In this document: in pieces, positions 18,100 through 26,211 of the stretch
Position numbering within the stretch: position 1 is the stretch's first letter
Layout of the letters: each line of letters begins with the position of its first letter
Source of the DNA: Georhizobium profundi
GTDB taxonomy: Bacteria > Pseudomonadota > Alphaproteobacteria > Rhizobiales > Rhizobiaceae
Direction of reading: 5' to 3'
Assembly: GCF_003952725.1 (NCBI RefSeq)
Contig: NZ_CP032509.1
Span: 1,636,001 to 1,700,000 of the forward strand
Length of the DNA stretch: 64,000 nt
The notes under the pieces: generated by a model
What the model saw: only the letters and a program-made list of their open reading frames with translations
What the model was told of the DNA's origin: nothing
Databases searched by the model: none
Translations under genes and position numbers: made by a program

Positions 18100-18810
18100 C
18101 TATTCCACGCTCAGGCGATAGCCGATGCCTCTGACGGTCTGCAGCCAGATGGGGTTTGCAGGATCGGTCTCGATCTTGCGGCGAAGGCGATTGATCTGCA
18201 CGTCGATCGTGCGTTCGCCAACCTCGGCGTCGGAGCCGACGAGTTCATGGCGTGGGATCGTTTCACCGGCGCGTTCGGCGAACTGCGTCATGATCTCCTG
18301 CTCGCGGTCGGTGAGGCGGATCGGCTCGCCGGCACGTTTCAACTCGCGCTTGGTGATCACGAAGGTGTAAGGGCCGAAGACCACCTGTTCGATCTTGGGC
18401 GTTGCCGGCTGTGCGCCGCGCTTCAGGATGTTGCTGACCCTCAGTGCCAGTTCGCGCGGCTCGAACGGCTTCGGCAGATAGTCGTCCGCACCGGCTTCGA
18501 GGCCTTCGATCCGGTTGTCGGCTTCCGTCAACGCCGTCAGCATGAGGATCGGCACGTCCTTTACGGCCCGCAGGCTGCGCGTGAGATCGACGCCGGATTC
18601 ACCGGGCATCATCACGTCGAGGATGAGCAGATCGAAATCGATGCCCTCGAGCTTGCGGCGCGCTTCCGCAGCGTCGGCTGCGGTCGTGACGCGGAAGCCG
18701 CGTTCGGAGAGATAGCGCTTGAGGAGATCGCGGATGCGGGTGTCGTCATCCACGACGAGCAGATGGGCAGCATCGTCGGAAATCGGTTCAGGCGATGGAT
18801 TTTGTGTCAC
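18100..18810 (-). CDS. ompR: OmpR-family response regulator
   Basis: The 236-residue protein has a receiver domain (LLVVDDDTRIRDLLKRYL, phospho-acceptor in LLILDVMMPGESG, and KPFEPREL) and a winged-helix OmpR DNA-binding domain (LTDREQEIMTQFAERAGETIPRHEL, RTIDVQINRLRRKIE, WLQTVRGIGYRL). I chose the GTG at 18810, which has a GAGGTA ribosome-binding site and gives MTQNPSPEPISDD; the longer frame upstream adds unlike-looking residues. The kinase gene follows after 15 bases. The upstream gap to marR is 57 bases, so read-through from marR is possible. Confidence 0.92.
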   Translation of the reverse strand: MTQNPSPEPISDDAAHLLVVDDDTRIRDLLKRYLSERGFRVTTAADAAEARRKLEGIDFDLLILDVMMPGESGVDLTRSLRAVKDVPILMLTALTEADNRIEGLEAGADDYLPKPFEPRELALRVSNILKRGAQPATPKIEQVVFGPYTFVITKRELKRAGEPIRLTDREQEIMTQFAERAGETIPRHELVGSDAEVGERTIDVQINRLRRKIETDPANPIWLQTVRGIGYRLSVE

Positions 18811-18867
18811 GCAGTACCTCTCACATCCTCTGCGCGCCGGGCGGCGGCAAAGGTCCACCGCCGGTCG

Positions 18868-19350
18868 CTACTTGCCCCCATCCAGCATGCCGCGCAGGAA
18901 ACTCACGACCGTTTCGCGGCTCCCGGCGGGCAGATCGCGCAATGCCTTCGCGATACGGCGAGACTGTGGCTTTGCCAGATCGAGTGCGAGTTTGCGCCCT
19001 TTTTCGGTCGTATACAACTTCCGCTGCCGCCTGTCTTCAGCGCCCATGACTTGATGGATGTGGCCTGAATCGACCAACTGCTTCAGCACGCGTGCGAGGC
19101 TCTGCTTCGTGATGCGCAGCGTGTCGAGGAGATCGGCAACAGTCAGCCCTGGTTGACGGTCGACAAAGTGGAGCACACGGTGGTGCGCCCGCCCAAACTC
19201 GATGCGCTGGAGGATCTGGTCAGGGTCCGACGTGAAGTCTCGATAGGCGAAAAACAGAAGCTCGATAAGTTCCGTATCGATGGATGCGAGATCGGATGCC
19301 TGGCTTTTGCCTGCCTCGGCGGCTTGCGGTTTTGTTGCGCCTGGTGCCAT
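18868..19350 (-). CDS. MarR family transcriptional regulator
   Basis: This 160-residue winged-helix repressor has the core LIELLFFAYRDFTSDPDQILQRIEFGRAHHRVLHFVDRQPGLTVADLLDTLRITKQSLARVLKQLVDSGHIHQ and the wing EDRRQRKLYTTEKGR. I chose the ATG at 19350. An alternative ATG 14 codons upstream would lie inside a perfect palindrome that looks like the protein's own operator. It is divergent from ilvE, and the palindrome overlaps the likely ilvE -35 box, so it probably controls both genes. The ligand may be a branched-chain amino acid or keto acid, which is inference. Confidence 0.92.
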   Translation of the reverse strand: MAPGATKPQAAEAGKSQASDLASIDTELIELLFFAYRDFTSDPDQILQRIEFGRAHHRVLHFVDRQPGLTVADLLDTLRITKQSLARVLKQLVDSGHIHQVMGAEDRRQRKLYTTEKGRKLALDLAKPQSRRIAKALRDLPAGSRETVVSFLRGMLDGGK

Positions 19351-19371
19351 CGTCGCGTTCGATCCTTTCAG

Positions 19372-19394
19372 ATATGTCAGGCATATTGACATAT
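19372..19394. promoter_or_regulatory. Likely MarR operator overlapping the ilvE promoter
   Basis: A perfect inverted repeat ATATGTCA-N7-TGACATAT occupies 19372-19394. A sigma70-like promoter for ilvE, TTGACA (19386-19391), 17-base spacer, TAGCTT (19409-19414), overlaps its right arm. The left arm is about 20 bases from the marR start. A bound dimer would cover the ilvE -35 box and the marR 5' end, which fits control of both genes. Confidence 0.7.
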
Positions 19395-19534
19395 TTTTAC
19401 CGGATTGCTAGCTTTTCGTTCTGCCTCACACTGCACCGGCCGGGTTCGACGCGCAGCCGGGTTCATGCAGATGGGCGTCCACAACTAGAGCCGCAACCGA
19501 TCCACAAGAGCTCCGGCGCGGCGGAGGAAACACG

Positions 19535-20425
19535 ATGGCTTCCGTTCCTTTCGATCAACTCGATGGTCACATCTGGTTCAATGGCGAATTCGTGCCTTGG
19601 AAGGACGCGAAGATTCACGTGCTGACGCATGGCCTCCACTATGCTTCGTCGGTGTTCGAGGGCGAGCGGGCCTATGGCGGGCGCATCTTCAAGCTGACCG
19701 AACACACCGAACGCCTGATCAAGTCCGGCGAGATCCTCGGTTTCGACATTCCCTACAGCGTTGCCGAGATCGATGATGCCTGCATCAAGCTTCTCGAAAT
19801 GCAGGGCTTCCAGGACGCCTATGTGCGCCCGATCGCCTGGCGCGGTTCGGAAATGATGGGCGTTTCGGCCCAGGCCAACCGGATCAATGTCGCGATCGCC
19901 ATCTGGCAGTGGCCGAGCTACTTCAAGCCGGAAGAGAAGCTGAAGGGCATCCGCCTCGACATGGCGGAGTACCGCCGGCCTGATCCGCGCACGGCTCCCT
20001 CCAAGTCGAAGGCTGCCGGCCTTTACATGATCTGCACCCTGTCGAAGCACGCAGCCGAGAAGAAGGGCTACGCCGACGCCCTGATGCTCGACTGGCGCGG
20101 CCAAGTCGCCGAGGCGACGGGCGCCAACGTGTTCTTCGTCAAGGATGGCGTCATCCACACGCCGACGCCCGACTGCTTCCTCGACGGCATCACGCGCCGC
20201 ACGGTCATCGATCTGGCCAAGCGCCGCGGCTACGAAGTGGTAGAGCGGGCGATCATGCCGGAAGAGCTGGAAGGCTTCGAGCAGTGCTTCTTGACTGGCA
20301 CGGCGGCGGAAGTGACGCCGGTTTCCGAAATCGGGCCCTACAGCTTTACCGTCGGTGAAATCGCGACCAATCTCGTCAACGACTACGCTGCCGAAGTGCA
20401 GCCGAAACGTCTCGCCGCCGAATAG
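19535..20425 (+). CDS. ilvE: Branched-chain amino acid aminotransferase
   Basis: The 296-residue fold-type IV PLP enzyme interconverts Leu, Ile and Val with their 2-oxo acids. It has WFNGEFVPWKDAKIHVLTHGLHYASSVFEGERAY, the PLP lysine region PSKSKAAGLYMICTLSKHAAEKKGYADALMLD, EATGANVFFVKDG, and FLTGTAAEVTPV. A GGAGG ribosome-binding site stands before the ATG. It is divergent from marR with a shared operator region. IlvD, which supplies its 2-oxo acid substrates, is encoded 13 kb to the left. Confidence 0.96.
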   Translation: MASVPFDQLDGHIWFNGEFVPWKDAKIHVLTHGLHYASSVFEGERAYGGRIFKLTEHTERLIKSGEILGFDIPYSVAEIDDACIKLLEMQGFQDAYVRPIAWRGSEMMGVSAQANRINVAIAIWQWPSYFKPEEKLKGIRLDMAEYRRPDPRTAPSKSKAAGLYMICTLSKHAAEKKGYADALMLDWRGQVAEATGANVFFVKDGVIHTPTPDCFLDGITRRTVIDLAKRRGYEVVERAIMPEELEGFEQCFLTGTAAEVTPVSEIGPYSFTVGEIATNLVNDYAAEVQPKRLAAE

Positions 20426-20475
20426 GGCAGCTCGAATATTGTGCCATTACGCCGGATCACGGGACGTGGTCCGGC

Positions 20476-20501
20476 GGAACATTTTCTGAGTGATCTTCGT
20501 T
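20476..20501 (+). promoter_or_regulatory. EcfG-type (general stress response) promoter
   Basis: GGAAC at 20476-20480, a 17-base spacer and CGTT at 20498-20501 match the known alphaproteobacterial EcfG consensus GGAAC-N16/17-CGTT. Transcription would start near 20508, about 48 bases before the ATG of the next gene. The match was found by eye and no experiment supports it. Confidence 0.65.
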
Positions 20502-20555
20502 TTTGGGAGTGATGCTGCGCCCTCGGCGCCGCTTTCTCTATCATGGAAAACTCAG

Positions 20556-21569
20556 ATGATTGATCGACACGGTGTTGTAACCCCCGTCGCTTCGTGGGGC
20601 AGCATTTTCGGCGGCACAGTAACTGTGATTGCCGTTTCCATTCTCCTTTCCCTTCTGGGCGCCGGTCTTGGCTTTGGCGCCGTAGATCCCCAGTCGAACG
20701 ATCCGCTCGGCGGCATTGGTGTCGGGTTCGGGATCTGGTCCGTTCTGTCGCTCTTCATCAGCCTTGCCGCCGGCGGTTTCGTTGCAGGTTACCTCTCGCT
20801 GCAGGCTGGCTGGGTCCACGGTCTTCTGTCCTGGGCGACGGCCCTGATCGCCGCTGTCGTTCTTTCGGCATTCGCCATCAGCGGTGCGGCGCAGCTCGCA
20901 GGCTCGGCGATCGGCTCGGTCGCCTCGCTGACCGGCTCGGCCATTTCCACCACGGCTGGCCTCAGCGGTGATGCGATTTCCGCCGTCGTTACCAATTTCG
21001 ACGAAGACCAATTCGCCGATGTGGACGCGGAAGGTGCGGCCGCCGACATTCGTGAGCTTCTCCAGGACACCGACATCGAGGCACTTCAGCCGGAAGCGAT
21101 CGGTGAAGAGCTCGAGGGCGCGCGGGCCGACGTTGCCGACGCTTTCGAAGCGCTTCGCAGCAATCCCACCGAGTATGCAGCGGTTCTCGAAAACCTCGGC
21201 ACCGACCTGCAGACGCGTCTCGAAGGATTCGGCGAAGAGATCGACCGCAATGCGATCGTTGCTTCGCTGACTGAAAACACCGACATGACCCAGCAGGAGG
21301 CCGAGCAGGCGACCGACCAGGCGATTGCCCGTTACGAAGAGTTCTCGACGTCCGTGCGCGAACAGGTCGATGCCGCTATCCAGTCGGTCCAGGGTCTCGG
21401 CACAGAGATCGAGCAGCTTGAAGCGCAGGCGCGCGAGCAGGCCGCTCAGGCCGCCGATGCGATTTCCAGCGCGTCGCTCTGGGCGTTTCTGGCCTGCCTC
21501 ATCGGCGCCGGGATTTCGGCCGTTGCCGGCTTCGGCGGTGCGCGAACGCGTGAGCTGATGGAACTCTAA
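20556..21569 (+). CDS. Membrane protein with long coiled-coil loop, unknown function
   Basis: This is a 337-residue protein. It has two to three N-terminal hydrophobic segments (SIFGGTVTVIAVSILLSLLGAGL, SVLSLFISLAAGGFVAGYL, WATALIAAVVLSAFAISGAA), then about 180 residues of acidic, Ala/Glu-rich helix (for example TQQEAEQATDQAIARYEEF and QVDAAIQSVQGLGTEIEQLEAQAREQAAQ), and a final hydrophobic segment ASLWAFLACLIGAGISAVAGFGG. I chose the ATG at 20556, which has GGAAAA five bases upstream. I do not recognise a named family. It follows a GGAAC-N17-CGTT promoter, which suggests stress induction and an envelope role. Confidence 0.82.
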   Translation: MIDRHGVVTPVASWGSIFGGTVTVIAVSILLSLLGAGLGFGAVDPQSNDPLGGIGVGFGIWSVLSLFISLAAGGFVAGYLSLQAGWVHGLLSWATALIAAVVLSAFAISGAAQLAGSAIGSVASLTGSAISTTAGLSGDAISAVVTNFDEDQFADVDAEGAAADIRELLQDTDIEALQPEAIGEELEGARADVADAFEALRSNPTEYAAVLENLGTDLQTRLEGFGEEIDRNAIVASLTENTDMTQQEAEQATDQAIARYEEFSTSVREQVDAAIQSVQGLGTEIEQLEAQAREQAAQAADAISSASLWAFLACLIGAGISAVAGFGGARTRELMEL

Positions 21570-21597
21570 GCACACGTTTTTCGAGATTGCGATCTAT

Positions 21598-21624
21598 GGG
21601 CCGTCTCTCAGAGGCGGCCCTTTT
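21598..21624 (+). terminator. Rho-independent terminator
   Basis: A hairpin with GGGCCG/CGGCCC arms and a TTTT tail lies about 30 bases after the stop of the membrane-protein gene at 21569, and before the metallo-hydrolase gene. Confidence 0.7.
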
Positions 21625-21673
21625 CACATGGAGCGCGAGGTGCTAGCCCGCGTCAACAACAAGGGTTTCGCTT

Positions 21674-22321
21674 ATGGGACAACTTCAGGCAGGCATCATC
21701 TCGGTCACGGCATTTCAGCAGAATTGCACGATCCTCTTCGACAGCGAGACCAAGCGCGGTGTCGTTGTCGACCCGGGTGGTGAGGTGGACAAGATCCAGG
21801 AAGTGATCGCGCAGAACGGTCTTGTGATCGAGGCGATCTGGCTGACGCACGGACATATCGACCACGCGGGCGGTGCCATGGAGCTCAAAGAAGCACTCGG
21901 CATCGACATCATCGGTCCCCACAAAGACGATGCCTTTCTGCTCGAGGGTCTGGAAGAGCAGGGCCGCCGGTTTGGCGTCGACGATCCGGTGCGCAATTGC
22001 ACACCCGATCGCTGGCTCGAAGATGGCGAGAGCGTGAGCGCCGGCGGTCATGTCTTCACCGTGCGCCATTGTCCGGGGCACGCGCCTGGCCACGTCATCT
22101 TCGTCAATGACGAAGCGAAGATCGCTCATGTCGGCGACGTTCTGTTTCGCGGCTCGATCGGCAGGACGGATCTGCCGGGCGGCGACCATGAAACCCTCCT
22201 TCGATCGATCAAGGACAAGGTGCTGCCGCTCGGCGACGATTTCGGCTTTCTGTGCGGCCATGGGCCCGGCGGTCGCATTGGCGAGGAACGCCTGACCAAT
22301 CCCTATCTGAAGGGTCTTTGA
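21674..22321 (+). CDS. MBL-fold metallo-hydrolase (glyoxalase II-like)
   Basis: The 215-residue protein has the metallo-beta-lactamase metal motif THGHIDHAGG (THxHxDH-type), a later histidine in VRHCPGHAPGHV, the aspartate in HVGDVLFRGSIGRTDLPGGD and the final histidine in FLCGHGPGG. It is the compact YcbL/GloB-like form without the glyoxalase II C-terminal domain. Members hydrolyse thioesters such as S-lactoylglutathione or related substrates; the true substrate is not shown here. It is monocistronic, ending at a strong terminator shared with the convergent BA14K-like gene. Confidence 0.93.
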   Translation: MGQLQAGIISVTAFQQNCTILFDSETKRGVVVDPGGEVDKIQEVIAQNGLVIEAIWLTHGHIDHAGGAMELKEALGIDIIGPHKDDAFLLEGLEEQGRRFGVDDPVRNCTPDRWLEDGESVSAGGHVFTVRHCPGHAPGHVIFVNDEAKIAHVGDVLFRGSIGRTDLPGGDHETLLRSIKDKVLPLGDDFGFLCGHGPGGRIGEERLTNPYLKGL

Positions 22322-22329
22322 CCCACAAA

Positions 22330-22367
22330 AACGAAAAGGCCGGTTCTCGCGAACCGGCCTTTTCGTT
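22330..22367. terminator. Bidirectional rho-independent terminator
   Basis: A 17-base-pair perfect hairpin (arms AACGAAAAGGCCGGTTC and its complement around TCGC) separates the convergent metallo-hydrolase and BA14K-like genes. The A-run and T-run in the arms serve both directions. Confidence 0.9.
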
Positions 22368-22385
22368 GAGGCGTTCGATCGATCG

Positions 22386-22859
22386 TTAGTTGGCCACGCA
22401 GAAGCGCTCCTGACCATCATAGCCCACGAACGTGCCTGAGGAGGGGTCGAAGGACCGGTAACGGCGAGAGCAATAGTCGTACCAGGCCGGGCTCCAGGGC
22501 TGATAACCCTGGCTGACGACTGGCCGGTAAACCGGGGCAGGGTGATAGGCCGGCGCCGGGTGATAGACGGGCGCAGGCCGGAAGGCCGGTTGATAGCTCG
22601 GTGCCGGCGGGTAGTAGGTCGGCTGCGGCGGGTAATAGGTCGGCGCCGGATCGATATAGACGCGGCGGTTGTTGTTGCTGTCGGCAATCGCCCCGCCGAT
22701 GATGGCGCCGGCGGCGAGACCCAGCACACCGAGCGCAACGGCATCGCCGCGATCACGGTTGTGCCAATGACGATGGCCTGCTTCAGCCGGAGCCAGCGTG
22801 GTGAAGAGGGTCGCCGCTGCGGCGACACCAAAAACAAGCATCTGCGACAATTTCTTCAT
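22386..22859 (-). CDS. BA14K-like secreted/surface protein with Pro/Tyr repeats
   Basis: The 157-residue protein has a signal peptide (MKKLSQMLVFGVAAAATLFTTLAPAEA), a hydrophobic segment VALGVLGLAAGAIIGGAIAD and a repetitive Pro/Tyr/Ala region (YYPPQPTYYPPAPSYQPA; HPAPAYHPAPVYRP). It ends in the BA14K-like motif WYDYCSRRYRSFDPSSGTFVGYDGQERFC. Brucella BA14K is a small immunoreactive protein of the cell surface. I chose the ATG at 22859 with GGGGA upstream; the frame is open five codons further to a TTG. The Pro/Tyr repeat may be variable in length between strains. Confidence 0.85.
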   Translation of the reverse strand: MKKLSQMLVFGVAAAATLFTTLAPAEAGHRHWHNRDRGDAVALGVLGLAAGAIIGGAIADSNNNRRVYIDPAPTYYPPQPTYYPPAPSYQPAFRPAPVYHPAPAYHPAPVYRPVVSQGYQPWSPAWYDYCSRRYRSFDPSSGTFVGYDGQERFCVAN

Positions 22860-23072
22860 GGTCTTGATCCCCAAGGAGCCTCGCTCCTGAACAGAACCCC
22901 GCAGCCTTTGGAAGCGCTGGGCATGATGAGAATTTATCGGGTGCTGCCTGAACGCTGGCTGAACGAATTTCGTGAGCTTTCCGCCGCACGATTTTTATGA
23001 GCGGAGAGATGCCCGGCCACGCATGGCCGGGAGCTTTTCATGTCCGCAAGCACTTGGCCTCGAGCTGTCTGA

Positions 23073-23288
23073 TCAGCCGTCTACGGCGAGGTTCACCGCT
23101 TTCGGCCCTTTCCCGTGTCGATCGGGCTCGGTGTCGAACTTGACCTTCTGGTTCTCGGCCAATCCCGACAAGCCGGAGGCCTGCACGGCGGAGATATGGA
23201 CAAAGATGTCGGCGCCGCCCCTGTCGGGTTTGATGAAGCCGAAGCCTTTTTCGGAATTGAAGAATTTGACTGTACCGGTCTCGGGCAT
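23073..23288 (-). CDS. Cold-shock family protein
   Basis: This 71-residue single CSD protein has both RNA-binding motifs: TGTVKFFNSEKGFGFIKPD and ADIFVHISAV. It ends DRHGKGPKAVNLAVDG. Such proteins bind single-stranded RNA and act as RNA chaperones. I chose the ATG at 23288, giving MPETGTVKFF, with an AAGGGA motif upstream. Some 280 bases lie between it and the next gene on the same strand, enough for its own promoter and the long 5' leader usual for cold-shock genes; I see no defined promoter. Confidence 0.94.
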   Translation of the reverse strand: MPETGTVKFFNSEKGFGFIKPDRGGADIFVHISAVQASGLSGLAENQKVKFDTEPDRHGKGPKAVNLAVDG

Positions 23289-23570
23289 TCTACGCAGTCC
23301 CTTTTTCCGCCGCCCGCTGGGTGGCGCGCGGCCATGCTTGAACGACCCCACTGCATGCATGGGGCATGCCTCGGTCTCGATCGGTCATGAGAGGAAAAGT
23401 GTTCGTGTTGTTGCGGCTGCCAATGCTTTCGAAAAGCAAGGTCAAGTCTTTCCGCCCGGAGGATTCTTGCGTCTCCGGAACGCATCTTTCCTTCGTTCGC
23501 GACGGGTCCGAACAATGGGAAGACTGATTGAACTCATTGAAATTCGCAAGTGAAAGTTTCTTGCGGAATA

Positions 23571-24464
23571 TCAACTGGAGGCGGCAGCGTTTCGAGCCTG
23601 ACGCGCAGGCAGGACTTCGATGAGCAGGATGGCGACGAAGATGAGGAGGCCACCAAGATAGCCGAGGCTGCCGATGGTTTCGCCGAGCAGCACGGCGCCG
23701 AAAAGGGCGGCAAAAAGCACTTCGGTCGACAGCAGGATGGCGGCAGTGGCGGGCGAGGCGTATCGCTGGCCGATGGCCTGCAGGGTAAAGGCAAGGCCGC
23801 TCGCGATGGCGCCTGCATATAGAATCTCGGGCAATGCTGCCTGGATCGCTCTCCACTCGATGGGTTCGAAGACAAGCGCTGCGGCAAGACCAAGCAGGGT
23901 GCAGACGCTGAACTGCACGAAGGCCAGCGCAACAGGTCGGCCGGTCATCGATGCCTGCCGGCCGACGAGGATCACCTGCATGGCCCAGAAGACTGCGGCG
24001 AGAATGGTGAAGAGGTCGCCCGGCCGGAGCGAGGTGAGCGCACCATCGGAGAGGAGCACGAGGCCGGCAAAGGCGAGGATCGCGCCCGGCCACACGACGG
24101 GATGCGGCGGCCGCCTCAGGATCACCGTCATGAGAATGGGAACGAAGACCACGTAAAGGCCGGTCAGAAATCCGGAATTGGTGACGGTCGTGGTCACCAG
24201 TCCGATCTGCTGGAAGACGATGCCGCCAAAAAGAGCGAGGCCGGCAAGCACGAAGCCCGGGCTGAAGGCGATGACGGGGCCGTCTGCCGCCCTTCGACCT
24301 TCGGCGATCGCGAAGGGAAGCGTCACCAGCATGGCGATGGCGGAACGCAGGGCGACGAACAGCAGCGGACCGATCGCGTCCATCGCGGTCGACTGCGCCA
24401 CGAAGCCCATGCCCCAAATGGCGCCGGCGGTCAGCAGGATGGAATTGGCAAGCAGACGGGACAT
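23571..24464 (-). CDS. EamA/DMT family transporter
   Basis: This 297-residue inner-membrane protein has ten hydrophobic segments in two EamA repeats. The first begins ANSILLTAGAIWGMGFVAQSTAM and the second around GDLFTILAAVFWAMQVILVGR, with ILLSTEVLFAALFGAVLLGE near the end. DMT transporters export or import amino acids, nucleotide-like metabolites and others; the substrate cannot be told from sequence. The start is uncertain: I prefer the ATG at 24464 because the 21 codons upstream do not look like transporter sequence. It is divergent from the DUF1176 gene. Confidence 0.9.
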   Translation of the reverse strand: MSRLLANSILLTAGAIWGMGFVAQSTAMDAIGPLLFVALRSAIAMLVTLPFAIAEGRRAADGPVIAFSPGFVLAGLALFGGIVFQQIGLVTTTVTNSGFLTGLYVVFVPILMTVILRRPPHPVVWPGAILAFAGLVLLSDGALTSLRPGDLFTILAAVFWAMQVILVGRQASMTGRPVALAFVQFSVCTLLGLAAALVFEPIEWRAIQAALPEILYAGAIASGLAFTLQAIGQRYASPATAAILLSTEVLFAALFGAVLLGETIGSLGYLGGLLIFVAILLIEVLPARQARNAAASS

Positions 24465-24598
24465 CAAAAGCCAGCGGGAAGGAGAGGGGCAGGACGACGA
24501 CAGGAGTCGGATTGCTATCGCCCGCACTTGCGCTAACAGTTGGTGAAAGCCGCTGCAAGACGCGCGGCATTATCGTCGCCACGCCGAGGATCTGCTGG

Positions 24599-25660
24599 AT
24601 GAAAAAGGCCCACTTACAGCACCTTTCGCTCGCCGCAGTCGGGCTTTTCATCCTTACGGAGGCTGCAGTCGCCTCCGGATATCGCGAGTTTCGCGACTGG
24701 CAGGTGAACTGCTCCTCTGCGCTCACCTGCCGGCTGACGCCGACCCTGCCGGATGACGCGCCGTTCTATGCGTTCACGTTCAGCCGCAGCAACGCGCCGG
24801 ATGCCCCGGTGGAACTCACCGTCGGCTTTCGGGAGACGCTTCCGGACGCAAGCGCCCGCATGGACATCGAGATCACGGACGGCCCGGCCCTCTCGCTCGA
24901 ATTTGCCGAGGCGGAGCAGCGCGAGGATTATTCCGAGCTTCACTTTGAAGACGATGCCGTTCTGCGCAGCCTGATCGAGGCCATGAAGAACGGTACCGAG
25001 ATGACTGTTTCTATTTCGTCCGACGATCCATCGGCGATCACCGAAGTGTCGCTTTCGGGCGTCACCGCGTCGCTGCTCTTCATCGACGAAAGTCAGGACC
25101 GCCTGGAGCGCACAGATGCGCTGCAGGCCATCGGCGATCGCGAGCCGCCGGCCTCGTCTCCGATCAGTGCGATCACCTCGTTCGACGAACTGCCGGCCCA
25201 TATCGCCGCGGATTTCACCGACGACACGGGCTATTGCGGCGGCCTCGATGACGACCGCTTCGCCGCGATGGAAGGCGTGCTCGTGGATCGCGGCGATGAG
25301 GGCGTGATGCTGCTTTTGCCCTGCGGTCTCGGCGGCGCCTACAATTTCCCCTATGCGGTCTATATCGGCGGTGAACTAGCCACCTTGCGCGCACGGGATT
25401 TTCCGGTGATGGGCGAGGATGGCCCGCAATCGGAGCCCTTCGCCTACAACATCGATTTCGATCAGACGACCGACCGGATCACATCCTTCTTCAAGGGCCG
25501 CGGCATCGGCGATTGTGGAACGCTGTCGGTCTGGTCCGTGGAGAACGACGGGTACGGCCCCTCGCTTACGCTTGTCGAACAGCGCGTGAAGGACGACTGC
25601 GACGGCGATTATGGCGACGGCCCAGAGTCCTGGCCGCTTGTCTGGCCGGCTGCGCAGTAG
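24599..25660 (+). CDS. DUF1176 domain-containing periplasmic protein
   Basis: This is a 353-residue protein with a signal peptide (MKKAHLQHLSLAAVGLFILTEAAVA) followed by a DUF1176-type domain. The domain starts YREFRDWQVNCSSALTCRLT and later has SPISAITSFDELPAHIAADF, LPCGLGGAYNFPYAVYI and CGTLSVWSVENDG with paired cysteines. The chosen ATG has GAGGA eight bases upstream. Family members are secreted and of unknown function, often near resistance or invasion-associated proteins. It faces the DUF1499 gene, whose 3' end lies 7 bases away. Confidence 0.88.
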   Translation: MKKAHLQHLSLAAVGLFILTEAAVASGYREFRDWQVNCSSALTCRLTPTLPDDAPFYAFTFSRSNAPDAPVELTVGFRETLPDASARMDIEITDGPALSLEFAEAEQREDYSELHFEDDAVLRSLIEAMKNGTEMTVSISSDDPSAITEVSLSGVTASLLFIDESQDRLERTDALQAIGDREPPASSPISAITSFDELPAHIAADFTDDTGYCGGLDDDRFAAMEGVLVDRGDEGVMLLLPCGLGGAYNFPYAVYIGGELATLRARDFPVMGEDGPQSEPFAYNIDFDQTTDRITSFFKGRGIGDCGTLSVWSVENDGYGPSLTLVEQRVKDDCDGDYGDGPESWPLVWPAAQ

Positions 25661-25667
25661 CGCCTGC

Positions 25668-26156
25668 TCACCTGACGCCGAAAAGCTCTTCCAGCCGCTT
25701 CCTGTTCGTGCCGAGATCCGATCGCCCCAGTTTCGAGCGGGAATAGGCGCGGATGGCGGGTGCGCCATCCGAATGTTCAGTGACTTCGATGTCCAGCGTG
25801 TCGGGGAAGCGCATCAACGGCGTGTAGATGACGAAGCGGGCATAGAGGGGATTGCTGCGATCATCGATCCGACGCACATGCGCTTCGATGGCTGCGAGCC
25901 GTTCGGCAAGCCGGGCAACGATCTCGGCCGGCGACCCGTCCGGCGTCGCGATCGTGATGTCGGGCGCAGTGCAGGCGCCCTCGGTGCACGCAAGGGCATC
26001 GTTGGGCGAACCGCTGCGCCGGCCTTGCGTGAAATCGTAGCGGCCGAGATCCGCCGGTCCGGTCATGCGTTCCCAGATGCGTTCGCGACCATAGACGATG
26101 GCCGCAAGAACGATGAGGCCGATGACGACGACGAGGATTACGAAGAACATCTTCAT
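25668..26156 (-). CDS. DUF1499 domain-containing protein
   Basis: The 162-residue protein has an N-terminal transmembrane helix (MKMFFVILVVVIGLIVLAAIVYG) and a DUF1499 domain ending with the hallmark YSRSKLGRSDLGTNRKRLEELF. DUF1499 proteins are membrane-anchored, widespread in proteobacteria and plastids, and uncharacterised. Two cysteines (LACTEGACTAPD) could pair in the periplasm. It is transcribed toward the DUF1176 gene and 55 bases downstream of the EAL gene, so it may share the EAL transcript. Confidence 0.88.
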   Translation of the reverse strand: MKMFFVILVVVIGLIVLAAIVYGRERIWERMTGPADLGRYDFTQGRRSGSPNDALACTEGACTAPDITIATPDGSPAEIVARLAERLAAIEAHVRRIDDRSNPLYARFVIYTPLMRFPDTLDIEVTEHSDGAPAIRAYSRSKLGRSDLGTNRKRLEELFGVR

Positions 26157-26211
26157 TCGATCGGAGCTTCAAGCTGAGCCGGCAAAACGGCAGCTTCAGG
26201 CCCTAGAGGAT

